This document shows, piece after piece, positions 24,389 to 32,741 of a stretch of 34,635 nucleotides of DNA. Position 1 is the first letter of the stretch, and each line of letters opens with the position of its first letter. The notes under the pieces are model-generated. The model saw nothing but the letters and a program-made list of their open reading frames with translations. It was not told the origin of the DNA and ran no database searches. A program made the translations under genes and the position numbers. The DNA comes from Clostridiales bacterium (GTDB lineage Bacteria > Bacillota > Clostridia > Oscillospirales > CAG-272), in assembly GCA_022793655.1 (NCBI GenBank), contig JAAWDG010000014.1, positions 1 to 34,635 on the forward strand. Reading direction: 5' to 3'.

Positions 24389-24757
24389 ATGGAACTTGCA
24401 TTTGGGATCATATTATTGGTTGCGGCTGTATTTTTGGTGGCAGCCGTATTGATGCAGCATGGGAAAAGCCATGGTATGTCGGGCACGATTTCAGGCGGAG
24501 CCGAGACGTTTTTTGGAAGCGGCAAAGGACGGACAATCGATAGTGTCCTTTCTAAAGTGACAACGATTGTTGCGATTGTATTTTGCATTTTAGTCATTGT
24601 TATGTTTATGTTTCAAGGGAAGATAACAGGAACCTCTTCTTCTAAGAATCCCACTGAGGACGAGACACAGGCAAGTCAAAGTACTGAAAGTACCGAAAAT
24701 ACTGATTCTTCTGAAGAAAATGCTGACGCAACTGAGAACAGCGAAACGGCTGAATGA
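24389..24757 (+). CDS. secG: Preprotein translocase subunit SecG, with acidic C-terminal tail
   Basis: SecG is the small third subunit of the SecYEG channel. Residues 1-80 are standard: a first transmembrane helix (3-23), the LMQHGKSHGMSGTISGGAET loop, FFGSGKGRTIDSVLSKVT, and a second helix (about 55-73). After that the protein has about 45 residues rich in Ser, Thr, Glu and Asp, including repeated STEST-type segments. This makes it 122 residues against the usual 70-80. AGGAGG ribosome site, ATG at 24389. A terminator between secG and rnr could allow partial read-through. Confidence 0.93.
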   Translation: MELAFGIILLVAAVFLVAAVLMQHGKSHGMSGTISGGAETFFGSGKGRTIDSVLSKVTTIVAIVFCILVIVMFMFQGKITGTSSSKNPTEDETQASQSTESTENTDSSEENADATENSETAE

Positions 24758-24760
24758 TTT

Positions 24761-24786
24761 AAATCCGCCTAAGGGCGGATTTTTTA
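24761..24786 (+). terminator. Rho-independent terminator between secG and rnr
   Basis: Perfect 9-bp stem AAATCCGCC (24761-24769) / GGCGGATTT (24774-24782) and T tract. No separate promoter for rnr is evident, so rnr probably depends on read-through. Confidence 0.85.
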
Positions 24787-24811
24787 TATGCAAAAGGGAA
24801 ATGGGATCAAG

Positions 24812-26953
24812 ATGATAGATTATGCAGATCGAATTATAGAGTTTGTGAGTGACAGCAACTATATACCATTAAAAAAAGAAGATTTATATTTTATGCTTTG
24901 TGAAGACGCGGCCGATGATTATAGTGATTTTGAAGCAGCGGTGACAAAGCTTTGTTCCGAAGCCAAAATTATGTTTACTAAAAAGGGTAAAATCTTGTCG
25001 GCTAAACAAGCGGGGCTGATTCAAGGCGTTTATATGGCCTCCACGAAAGGTTTTGGTTTTGTTAGGCCGACCATGCCATTTGATAAAGGGGATATTTATA
25101 TCGCTTTTAAAAACTCGTTAGGTGCGATTGATGGCGACCAGGTTGTTTGTACGGTCATTGGAGAAGAGAGCGGCCTTCGTTTAGAGGGGCGGGTAACCCG
25201 CATTGTAGGACATGCACTGACGCATGTGATTGGTACGTTGATTGAACAACGCCGGGGCAAGCGAGGTGTACGGGCGCGTTATGCGGTTCAGCCCGATCAA
25301 AAGAGACTTACTTTTTTGATTTATATTGATAATGCGCATGAGATAGGCGCACAGCTTGGCGATAAGGTGGAGGTGCGTATTAAAGAGTATCCGGATGAGA
25401 TGCACGATGGTATTGGTCATATTACCAAAGTGTTTGGCCCTGCTTTTACGGTGGGGGCTAATTATGAGGCGGTTTTGCATGAGTATGGCATCACAACCAA
25501 ATTTAATCGGCATGCATTGGCGGAAGCTGACGTACTGGCGAAAAGTCCGATCTTGGCGGCGAATCGAGTTGACTTGCGGGAAAAACTAATTTTCACCGTT
25601 GATGGCGAGGACGCCAAGGATTTGGACGACGCTATTTCGTTAGAGACCACCGAGGAAGGATACCTTTTGGGGGTTCATATTGCCGATGTTTCGCATTATG
25701 TGACCGAAAACAGTTTTTTGGATAAAGAGGCCTTTGGGCGGGGTACGAGCGTCTATTTTGCTGATCAAGTAGTGCCTATGTTGCCTCAGGCGCTTTCGAA
25801 CGGCATCTGTTCTCTGCACGCAGGAGAGGACAAATATGCTTTATCGATCATGATGACGATTGATAAAGAGGGAAAGACACAAAAAACCGAGCTTGTCAAG
25901 ACCATCATTCATCCTAAGATTCGCGGTGTATACACCGAGCTAAACGATGTGATTCACAATGGAAAGGGTTCAGCCCATTATTCGAAATATGCGCCGCTTT
26001 TTCCGGATACCATGCCGGCATTATGTGAACTGAGCGAACTTTTGCATGCATGCGCGAAACAAAGAGGGGCCATTGAGCTTGGCCGGTCGGAAGCGAAATT
26101 TGTGATGGATGACACCGGAGCCCCGATCAAAATTGTAAAGAGAAAAACAGGGAAAGCCGAAAAGATGATTGAGCATTTCATGTTGTGCGCCAATGAGGCA
26201 GTTGCTTTATGGCTGTTTGGGCAAGAACTGCCATGCATTTATCGGATTCACGAAGAACCAACCGCCGAAAAGATGCAAAATCTCAGAGTTTTTGCCGCCC
26301 ATGTTGGTTTAGATACAACCTCCCTTCGGGCCAAGAAAGTCACGCCGAAAAATATTCAGCTTATGCTAAATCAGGCGCAAGATGCGGGTGTTTTAAACGC
26401 TTTCTCGGGGGTGGCGCTGCGCTCTATGATGAAAGCACGGTATAGCGAGAGCAGTTCTTTGCATTTTGGTTTGGCGTTGGAAAAATACTGTCACTTTACT
26501 TCGCCGATTCGGCGTTATCCGGATTTGGTGGTTCATCGTATTATTACCAAGGTATTAAACGGCGAGCTAACAGGCCGCGCACTTGCCGATATGCGGCGTT
26601 TTGTGAATCGTGCCGCCGCGGCCGCCAGTGAGAGTGAAAAGCGTGTTCTTGCGGCGGAGCGTGCTATTGAAGACCTTTATAAGTGCGTTTATATGCAGGA
26701 GCGGATTGGACAAATCTATCAGGGACAGGTAAGCTTGCTCACAGGTTTTGGGATGTTTGTGGAGTTAGACAACACTTGTGAAGGATTGGTTCCGATTGAT
26801 TCTATGGAGGGTTATTATATATTCAACGAGAGCAATATGACCTTGTGCAGCCATGAGCGTCAGTATGCCTTGGCTAATACGGTAAAAGTGCGTATTGAAG
26901 GGGTTGACTTATCGATAAGGCGTATTTATATGTCGCTTATCGATGAGATATAA
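24812..26953 (+). CDS. rnr: Ribonuclease R
   Basis: RNase R is a processive 3'-5' exoribonuclease acting in mRNA and tRNA decay and, with SmpB/tmRNA, in clearing stalled mRNAs. From the ATG at 24812 it has 713 residues: an N-terminal winged helix (about 1-60), cold-shock OB folds (about 70-220), an RNB domain with catalytic DGEDAKDLDDAI (about 255-266), SPIRRYPDLVVHR near 570, and a C-terminal S1 domain (about 630-710). The Lys-rich tail of longer homologues is absent. The chosen start has AAAAGGGA upstream. An in-frame ATG 24 nt earlier overlaps the terminator tail and is less likely. Confidence 0.95.
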   Translation: MIDYADRIIEFVSDSNYIPLKKEDLYFMLCEDAADDYSDFEAAVTKLCSEAKIMFTKKGKILSAKQAGLIQGVYMASTKGFGFVRPTMPFDKGDIYIAFKNSLGAIDGDQVVCTVIGEESGLRLEGRVTRIVGHALTHVIGTLIEQRRGKRGVRARYAVQPDQKRLTFLIYIDNAHEIGAQLGDKVEVRIKEYPDEMHDGIGHITKVFGPAFTVGANYEAVLHEYGITTKFNRHALAEADVLAKSPILAANRVDLREKLIFTVDGEDAKDLDDAISLETTEEGYLLGVHIADVSHYVTENSFLDKEAFGRGTSVYFADQVVPMLPQALSNGICSLHAGEDKYALSIMMTIDKEGKTQKTELVKTIIHPKIRGVYTELNDVIHNGKGSAHYSKYAPLFPDTMPALCELSELLHACAKQRGAIELGRSEAKFVMDDTGAPIKIVKRKTGKAEKMIEHFMLCANEAVALWLFGQELPCIYRIHEEPTAEKMQNLRVFAAHVGLDTTSLRAKKVTPKNIQLMLNQAQDAGVLNAFSGVALRSMMKARYSESSSLHFGLALEKYCHFTSPIRRYPDLVVHRIITKVLNGELTGRALADMRRFVNRAAAAASESEKRVLAAERAIEDLYKCVYMQERIGQIYQGQVSLLTGFGMFVELDNTCEGLVPIDSMEGYYIFNESNMTLCSHERQYALANTVKVRIEGVDLSIRRIYMSLIDEI

Positions 26954-26966
26954 TTGAATAAGCAGG

Positions 26967-27007
26967 TGGTATTCATTGATGGGTTGGCATAAATGAATAC
27001 CATTTTT
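26967..27007 (+). terminator. Rho-independent terminator after rnr
   Basis: 11-bp stem TGGTATTCATT (26967-26977) / AATGAATACCA (26992-27002), then TTTTTG. Confidence 0.85.
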
Positions 27008-27049
27008 GTGTATTGTATCCTTATGATTTCATGGTGAGTAAAAGAGATT

Positions 27050-27077
27050 TGCGCAGTGTAGGCACTGCGCATTTTTT
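27050..27077 (+). terminator. Second strong terminator hairpin between rnr and the phage region
   Basis: Perfect 9-bp stem TGCGCAGTG (27050-27058) / CACTGCGCA (27063-27071), then six T. Only 43 nt after the rnr terminator; it may belong to the incoming element. Confidence 0.85.
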
Positions 27078-27144
27078 ATGCAGCTAAGTGCTACATTTCC
27101 AGCGAGATACGAAAATGGGCGAGCGAGTAACAAAAAATGGCAAA

Positions 27145-27160
27145 ATTTGTCCAGACAAAT
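27145..27160. promoter_or_regulatory. 16-bp dyad upstream of the phage module
   Basis: ATTTGTC-CA-GACAAAT is a perfect inverted repeat with a 2-bp centre, 70 bp before the first phage-region ORF. It is a candidate operator for a phage repressor or activator. No convincing -35/-10 pair is seen around it. Confidence 0.4.
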
Positions 27161-27230
27161 AACCAGAACCTATGGCGAGATAACTAAATTTCAGATACAC
27201 TTTATACAGGCACAGGGAAGGAGGTAAAAA

Positions 27231-27773
27231 GTGACCGAAACGGAAATTGAATATCTTTTGCAGATGAATCAATATCGACATTTGTATTTTATAAGCCGTA
27301 TGCAACGAATTATGCAGATGATCGGGGATAGCGTCTTGACACATGGTCCAGTATGCTTTATGCATATACATTGGTGTGAACGAGCGTGTTATTCATACGA
27401 TCAATCGGGACGTAAAAGTCGGAAATGGATGTTTGCTCAAAAGAAGCAGCGTGTGAGAGATGGCCGCTGCGGCGAAAGCGTTTTTACGAAATGGATTGGA
27501 CAGACAGAACATTTTCAGGCATATAAAAGAAGAAAGCCAAAATATGTGGGAAACGGGGCATTACCTACATATCAGATGTTGCTTTGCGGAAACGTCTTAG
27601 GCGTGATTTTGTGCGAGAGGAACTTGGTTTACAAGATTTATCGGCAAATCGTTCACAGAATCGGGAGCTGCGTTTGTGCAGGTGAAAACAAAGAAAATGT
27701 TTATTTTAGGAAACATTACAATTTTGCGCTTTTAAATCAACCCTCCGCATCGATCGGCGGGGTGGCGTTATGA
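27231..27773 (+). CDS. Uncharacterised protein upstream of terminase
   Basis: A GTG start with a GGAGG site 6 nt upstream opens 180 codons, ending in a 4-nt overlap (ATGA) with the terminase gene. Position, spacing and coupling favour a real gene in the slot where a small terminase usually sits. The product, however, is odd: very basic, rich in Cys, Trp, Tyr and Arg, with no recognised helix-turn-helix or other domain. The N-terminus (about 1-36, ETEIEYLLQMNQYRHLYF) looks protein-like. Short alternative stretches also look coding in the other two frames, which raises the possibility of frameshift decay of an older gene. I do not recognise it. Confidence 0.5.
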   Translation: MTETEIEYLLQMNQYRHLYFISRMQRIMQMIGDSVLTHGPVCFMHIHWCERACYSYDQSGRKSRKWMFAQKKQRVRDGRCGESVFTKWIGQTEHFQAYKRRKPKYVGNGALPTYQMLLCGNVLGVILCERNLVYKIYRQIVHRIGSCVCAGENKENVYFRKHYNFALLNQPSASIGGVAL

Positions 27774-29101
27774 AGCTTACGATTGCTGCTCCCAACCCAA
27801 AGCAAAAAGAGTTCTTTCAAGCCGATACCAGGTATGTCGCTTATGGCGGTGCGCGCGGCGGTGGAAAGAGCTGGGCTGTGAGAACTAAGGCAACTTTAAT
27901 GGCGGCAAAATATCCGGGTATACGCATTTTAATGATGCGAAAAACATTCCCGGAACTCAGAGAAAATCATATTCTTCCTTTGACGAGCGATCTGCATGGC
28001 ATAGCAGTCTACAACGAAAGCAAAAAGGTGTTTTCCTTTATTAATGGAAGTCGGATTAAATTTGGCTATTGTGACGCGCAGACAGATGTAACACAGTATC
28101 AGGGACAAGAATTTGATATCATTTTTATGGACGAGGCCACCCATTTTACTGAGTATCAATTTAATGCTATCAAAAGCTGCCTTCGAGGGGTAAACAATTT
28201 TCCGAAACGGTTTTATCTTACTTGTAACCCGGGCGGAGTTGGACATGGCTGGGTAAAACGGTTATTCATTGACTGTGATTATCGAGAGGGTGAGAACCCT
28301 TCTGACTATACCTTCATTTCTGCTCGTGTTTATGACAATACGGCTTTATTAGAGGCAGATCCTGAATATGTAAACGCTTTGCTGGCGTTGCCGGAAAGCA
28401 TGCGTTCGGCATGGCTTGAGGGAAATTGGGATGCATTTGCCGGACAATTTTTCCCTGAATTTCGTCGGGATATTCATGTCATAAAACCCTGTGCCATTCC
28501 CGACGGAAGTAAAATTTATCGTGCTTTTGATTATGGACTTGATATGCTTGCTTGTCTTTGGATTGCAGTAACGCCAACCGGACAAGCACTGGTGTTTAGA
28601 GAAGCATATGCAAAAGACCTGATTGTATCGAAAGCGGCGCGTTTAATCAATGATTCAACACACGAGGAAATTTATGAAACCTTTGCGCCGCCGGATATGT
28701 GGAACCGTCAAAGAGAAACGGGCAAAAGCATTGCGGAATTGTTTTCCGAAAATGGTGTGCAGGCTATTAAGGCAGACAATTCCAGGGTGACCGGATGGAT
28801 GAATGTGAAAGAATGGCTGAAATTATATGAAAATGAGAATGGAATTTCAGCAGATCTCAAAATTTTTGAAAGCTGTCCATTTCTAATAAAATGTTTGTGC
28901 GAATTGCGATATGATGAAAAAAATCCTTGTGATGCCGCCGTACAGCCGCACGATATTACACATATTACTGACGCGCTTCGTTACTTTTGTGTTTCCCGTG
29001 TGTCGCCGGGAAAGACAAGAGAGGAAGTTTCACCGCTCGAAAAATATCGCCGCGCAGCTTTCAAAAAACAGAAGAAAAAAGCCAAGAGGGTTTTCAGTTA
29101 A
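27770..29101 (+). CDS. terL: Phage terminase large subunit
   Basis: This is the packaging ATPase/nuclease of tailed phages. It has 443 residues. The N-terminal ATPase has Walker A YGGARGGGKSW (about 25-35), adenine-binding LMMRKTFPELRE (about 54-65), Walker B DIIFMDEATHF (about 116-126) and coupling motif LTCNPGG. The C-terminal RNase H-like nuclease has acidic residues in RAFDYGLDM, APPDMW and DITHITDALRYF. All look intact. It is translationally coupled to the upstream ORF. A portal gene would be expected next but is not there. Confidence 0.95.
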   Translation: MKLTIAAPNPKQKEFFQADTRYVAYGGARGGGKSWAVRTKATLMAAKYPGIRILMMRKTFPELRENHILPLTSDLHGIAVYNESKKVFSFINGSRIKFGYCDAQTDVTQYQGQEFDIIFMDEATHFTEYQFNAIKSCLRGVNNFPKRFYLTCNPGGVGHGWVKRLFIDCDYREGENPSDYTFISARVYDNTALLEADPEYVNALLALPESMRSAWLEGNWDAFAGQFFPEFRRDIHVIKPCAIPDGSKIYRAFDYGLDMLACLWIAVTPTGQALVFREAYAKDLIVSKAARLINDSTHEEIYETFAPPDMWNRQRETGKSIAELFSENGVQAIKADNSRVTGWMNVKEWLKLYENENGISADLKIFESCPFLIKCLCELRYDEKNPCDAAVQPHDITHITDALRYFCVSRVSPGKTREEVSPLEKYRRAAFKKQKKKAKRVFS

Positions 29102-29150
29102 ACATGGATGCTCTCGCCCATTCTGGATCCCCAGGAAAGGATGAACATTT

Positions 29151-31295
29151 ATGAAAATATCAGTGACAAAGTATGGCCTAACACCCGATACGGCAGACGG
29201 CGGGACAAAAGGGTCATACGGGATTGAAACATTATCATTTTCTTTTTCGCCTGAGTGGGATACACTGGCGAAAAGTATTACGTTTTATCCCCCGCACAGT
29301 ACCCCGATTTGCGTGTATTTGGAAAAAGATGAAATTCCGCTTCCTTATGAAGTGACAGAAAGGGCGGGGAAAACCTCGTTTGTGATTTGCGGAACCAATC
29401 AGAAACGAACCATATTAACCGTGACCGGTACTATTGAGGTTCGAGATACGATTAACCCAACCGAACGGGAAGCAGGGGATTATACCCCGTCTGCCATTGC
29501 AGTGATTACGCAGGCTTGCGAAGATGCTAAAGCAAATGCTGATCGTGCAAAGCAAGCGGTAGACGATATTCTATCAAGAGGGTCTCTCTTGACCACGCAG
29601 TATGTGGATACGCTGCCTGACGAAGGCGAGATGAATGTGCTGTATATCGTGCCGTCCGAGAGCGAGACCCATTTAAATAAAAAGAGCGAGTATCTTTATG
29701 TCGTTTTAAAGCCGACTCGCTATGCATGGCAGCGGATGGGAGAGGCGGCAGCACCGACTGTCATTTTTACCGAACAATTAACCCCGGACGCAAATGCGCC
29801 GATTTATAACGTGCAAGGGACGGCCGTGGCAGCGCTTACGTTCGTTTCCTGTACGGAAAATAAGTTGGTGGTCAAAAATACCGTGTCCAAGGAGCAATAT
29901 ACTTATCAGCGGGCGGCACAAGCGGATTTGGTCGCTGAATACGGTTGGGAAAAGGTTGGTACAGAGGATGATTTGCAGCATTTTGAGCAGAAGATGAATA
30001 AGACGACGAACCTTTCGGCGTCCAGCACGGATGAGCAATATCCATCTGCTAAAACGGTGTATAACGCGTTGGAGGAAAAGGCGTCACTACAGTTGGTTTC
30101 CAGCGTAATCAACAATAAGGTATCGAATTATGTGGTATACGAGGCGGTCAATTCCGCTGCGGGCGAAGTCATTGTTTCTGACGGGAATGATAAATTAATT
30201 GGCAGTGGCACGAATATAGCAACGCTGAATCAATATGGTGTAACAAAACTTGATAAACCCAAGGCCGAAGGAAACAAGGGACAATATCTTGTGAGCGACG
30301 GTGATGGCGGCAGTACATGGAAAACATTTGATCACAGCTATTCGAAAGCAGAATCCGACGCGCGATACGCAGCGAAAGGAGAGGCCGGCGGTACAGCAGG
30401 CTCTGACTTTTCAGTGATTACCGGCACCGATTTTCCCGAAGAAGGGGAGACAAACAAACTGTATTTAAAAAAGGTGACGGGAGCGGAAGACTATGGTTAC
30501 AGCTATGAAAAGAGCTTGTATGTACCCAAAAGCGTGCGGGAGACAGACGACTATATTATGTGGCAGAACGAAGGCGGTCCGGCGTATGTATACACGACCG
30601 AATCCACTCCTAAGGCGGGAGATATGGCCTATTATGGAAACGAATGGCCCAATCCTACTGCGCTAAGCCCGTATTGCAGGGTGGCGTCGGTAAGCGCGGA
30701 TGGCACGACACTGGCACTGACATGCGGCGATACCAGCACGAATCCAATACCAAGAACGCTCACGCTAACCAATTACGGCGATATACCAACAATGGGCTAT
30801 GAGAGAATCGGCGAGAAGCCCTGGCAGGTGTTGCTTGATTATACAGCGGATGCATCAGATCCGCAAAGTCATTTGTATGTGAACAAAGATCGGGAAGGAA
30901 AGTCGTTTTCAATCTCAGAAATTGAAATGTATTTTAAGCTTATATATCCTAGCACAGAAAGCACTCCATATGCCGATCAATTTATTCTAACGGGCAATAC
31001 AGATGAACCACAATACTCCTTAAAACGTATGTTTGAGTATCGATTTAAAGAAAAAAAGACTTGCTACGGAAGTTTGCGGATGAATCGAAACCCGATTCTA
31101 AATGGATGGAGCGGGATAGCTGAATATGGCACTGATATGTCTGCCTGTATCGGCTATACGGAGACGAAAGCAGCGCATACCTTTTCATCTCTTGAAGATT
31201 TATATCGGTTTAACATTTTTGGCCGAAACAGCGGCACTTCTACGACGAATCAACCTTTTTACACCGGCACTCGCTTTGTGGTCAGAGGTAGGTGA
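29151..31295 (+). CDS. Phage tail-fibre or baseplate-type receptor-binding protein
   Basis: The 714-residue protein has an N-terminal domain (about 1-105) with SYGIETLSFSFSPEWDTL and LPYEVTERAGKTSFVICG, resembling the N-terminal beta domain of baseplate upper proteins. An Ala-rich helical stalk follows (about 110-140), then repeated segments with the text TQYVDTLPDEGEMNVLYIVP and TGTDFPEEGETNKLYLKKV (two copies of one small domain, about 145 and 420). A trimer-type SSTDEQYPSAKTVYNALEEK segment lies near 290-310. The C-terminal head is unrecognised, ending in TGTRFVVRGR. It is read as a host-binding fibre. RBS AGGAAAGG. Its place directly after terL is unusual. Confidence 0.72.
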   Translation: MKISVTKYGLTPDTADGGTKGSYGIETLSFSFSPEWDTLAKSITFYPPHSTPICVYLEKDEIPLPYEVTERAGKTSFVICGTNQKRTILTVTGTIEVRDTINPTEREAGDYTPSAIAVITQACEDAKANADRAKQAVDDILSRGSLLTTQYVDTLPDEGEMNVLYIVPSESETHLNKKSEYLYVVLKPTRYAWQRMGEAAAPTVIFTEQLTPDANAPIYNVQGTAVAALTFVSCTENKLVVKNTVSKEQYTYQRAAQADLVAEYGWEKVGTEDDLQHFEQKMNKTTNLSASSTDEQYPSAKTVYNALEEKASLQLVSSVINNKVSNYVVYEAVNSAAGEVIVSDGNDKLIGSGTNIATLNQYGVTKLDKPKAEGNKGQYLVSDGDGGSTWKTFDHSYSKAESDARYAAKGEAGGTAGSDFSVITGTDFPEEGETNKLYLKKVTGAEDYGYSYEKSLYVPKSVRETDDYIMWQNEGGPAYVYTTESTPKAGDMAYYGNEWPNPTALSPYCRVASVSADGTTLALTCGDTSTNPIPRTLTLTNYGDIPTMGYERIGEKPWQVLLDYTADASDPQSHLYVNKDREGKSFSISEIEMYFKLIYPSTESTPYADQFILTGNTDEPQYSLKRMFEYRFKEKKTCYGSLRMNRNPILNGWSGIAEYGTDMSACIGYTETKAAHTFSSLEDLYRFNIFGRNSGTSTTNQPFYTGTRFVVRGR

Positions 31296-31301
31296 GATAG
31301 G

Positions 31302-31724
31302 ATGGAATTAAAAAGTTTTTTTAACGCGGTGACTGCTGCTATGGGATGCATAATATCGTTTCTTTTTGGCGGAATTGATAAAGGAATTGCCGTTTTGCTT
31401 GTGTTTATGCTGCTTGATTTTATTTGCGGTATTATTGTGGCCGGTGTGTTTGGCGCTTCTAATAAAACTGAAAGCGGCGCACTTGAGTCACGTGCCGGTT
31501 GGAAGGGACTTTGCCGCAAATTTGGCACGCTCGCTGTGGTGCTCATTGCCTGTTTATTAGATAGCTTAATGGGCAGTGATTACATTCGTGATGCCGTGGT
31601 GATCTGTTATTTGTGCAACGAGGTGTTAAGCATTATCGAAAATTTGGCGCTGATGGGCGTGCCGGTTCCTGACAAAATTAAAAATGCTTTAGACGTATTA
31701 AAAAACAAAAATAACAATAAGTAG
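31302..31724 (+). CDS. Phage holin (toxin secretion/lysis family)
   Basis: The 140-residue protein has three or four hydrophobic helices at about 10-25, 28-52, 75-90 and 93-115. The pattern (FMLLDFICGIIVAG, ESRAGWKGLCRKFG, YLCNEVLSIIENLALMG with VPVPDKIKNAL) is that of the Phage_holin_4 family, which opens the membrane for endolysin. It begins 6 nt after the fibre gene. No endolysin gene is next to it in the window. Confidence 0.88.
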   Translation: MELKSFFNAVTAAMGCIISFLFGGIDKGIAVLLVFMLLDFICGIIVAGVFGASNKTESGALESRAGWKGLCRKFGTLAVVLIACLLDSLMGSDYIRDAVVICYLCNEVLSIIENLALMGVPVPDKIKNALDVLKNKNNNK

Positions 31725-31783
31725 TCGGCGTTCTCAAAACAAAAGCGAACGGTGCGCCAAAACGGCGGAAAGGAAGTTGTTTG

Positions 31784-32047
31784 ATGGAAGATTGGAAAGA
31801 GTTTGTAAAACGAAGGCACATTTGTTCGGTGCCTGGCTGCAGGAACAAAGAGAGTTATAAGATTGCCCGGACAAGCGGGGGCAGTACCGTGTTGTTCTTG
31901 TGTCCTGACTGCGCGGCACAGGCGTTTGCCGGAATGTTAGGCATTGATGTCCTTTCGTGTGAGAATATACAGGATGTTTATAGCGTGGTCAAAAGTCGCG
32001 CGGGCAAATCAGGCTCACGCGCCAAAACAACGAAAACGAAAACATAA
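31784..32047 (+). CDS. Small zinc-finger phage protein
   Basis: The product has 87 residues. A C-x4-C (CSVPGC) and, about 25 residues later, a C-x2-C (CPDC) form a probable zinc ribbon. Then comes a short helical part and a basic Ser/Lys/Thr tail (SGSRAKTTKTKT). AAAGGAAG precedes the ATG at 31784; a TTG directly before is an alternative. Function unknown. Confidence 0.65.
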   Translation: MEDWKEFVKRRHICSVPGCRNKESYKIARTSGGSTVLFLCPDCAAQAFAGMLGIDVLSCENIQDVYSVVKSRAGKSGSRAKTTKTKT

Positions 32048-32083
32048 AGGTGGAAGCGGCTGAACAACATCATTTTCAATCGT

Positions 32084-32109
32084 CAAGTTTTGCGCTGCGC
32101 CAAAACTTG
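32084..32109 (+). other. 9-bp hairpin between the zinc-finger and scaffold genes
   Basis: CAAGTTTTG (32084-32092) / CAAAACTTG (32101-32109), GC-rich loop. No T tract follows, so it may be an mRNA processing or stability element ahead of the head genes. Confidence 0.5.
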
Positions 32110-32151
32110 GGCTATTGGCTGCTCCTACAAAGTCGCAGCATGGAGGCTTAG

Positions 32152-32724
32152 ATGGAACAAAAAATTAAAATGCCGGTTTTCGATATTACTATGATCAAAT
32201 CGATGACCGAAGAAGAATTGAATCGTTATGGCAAGCAGTATACAGAAGAGGTTGCTGCTTATGTCCAAAAATCGCTGGCGGACGAATTGCAGCCCGTGAT
32301 TGAAGAAATGGAAAAGAGAGAGCGTGAAGCGCTTGATCGTCAAGCGGTAGAAGAACTCAAAGACAATAAAGATTTCTATGATTTTACTGAAAAGCTTGAA
32401 CAGGTGCAATCGCTTATTGGTTCATTGCCAATCTTAGCGCAAATGGATACAAAATGCGCGTTGACGGTGGCTTATCTGATGATTAAAGGGGCGCAGGCGA
32501 TCAGTGAGCACAAAGAACCAAGCGAAGAAAACGCGCAGACCATAGCCGACCGAATCTATGAAAACACAGAGGTTATGAAGCTGTTAAGCGAGCGAAGAGC
32601 AAAAGAAGCCGCGCAGGATTTGCCTGTATTTGCGAAAACAGCGGGCATTGCAGCCAATGTAAAGAAAAAACCGAAAACATTGGCCGATGCCAGAGAAGAA
32701 GCGCAAAAATACTTTAAATTATAA
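32152..32724 (+). CDS. Probable phage scaffolding protein
   Basis: The 190-residue protein is highly charged and almost entirely helical, with coiled-coil stretches (about 20-90: KSLADELQPVIEEMEKRERE, and FTEKLEQVQSLIG). It has a basic C-terminus (KKKPKTLADAREEAQKYFKL). Size, composition and position directly before the major capsid gene match head scaffolds, whose basic C-terminus binds the capsid protein. No sequence family is recognised, so the call is from context. GGAGG ribosome site; 17 nt before the capsid gene. Confidence 0.65.
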   Translation: MEQKIKMPVFDITMIKSMTEEELNRYGKQYTEEVAAYVQKSLADELQPVIEEMEKREREALDRQAVEELKDNKDFYDFTEKLEQVQSLIGSLPILAQMDTKCALTVAYLMIKGAQAISEHKEPSEENAQTIADRIYENTEVMKLLSERRAKEAAQDLPVFAKTAGIAANVKKKPKTLADAREEAQKYFKL

Positions 32725-32741
32725 TGTAGGGGGACGATAAA

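Noticed and set aside
27084-27371. 95-codon minus-strand frame overlapping the phage-region start
   Set aside because: No ribosome site, composition unlike a protein, and opposite to all neighbouring phage genes.
32050-32151. 33-codon GTG frame ending directly before the scaffold gene
   Set aside because: Coupling position is attractive, but there is no ribosome site, and the hairpin at 32084-32109 explains the sequence better.
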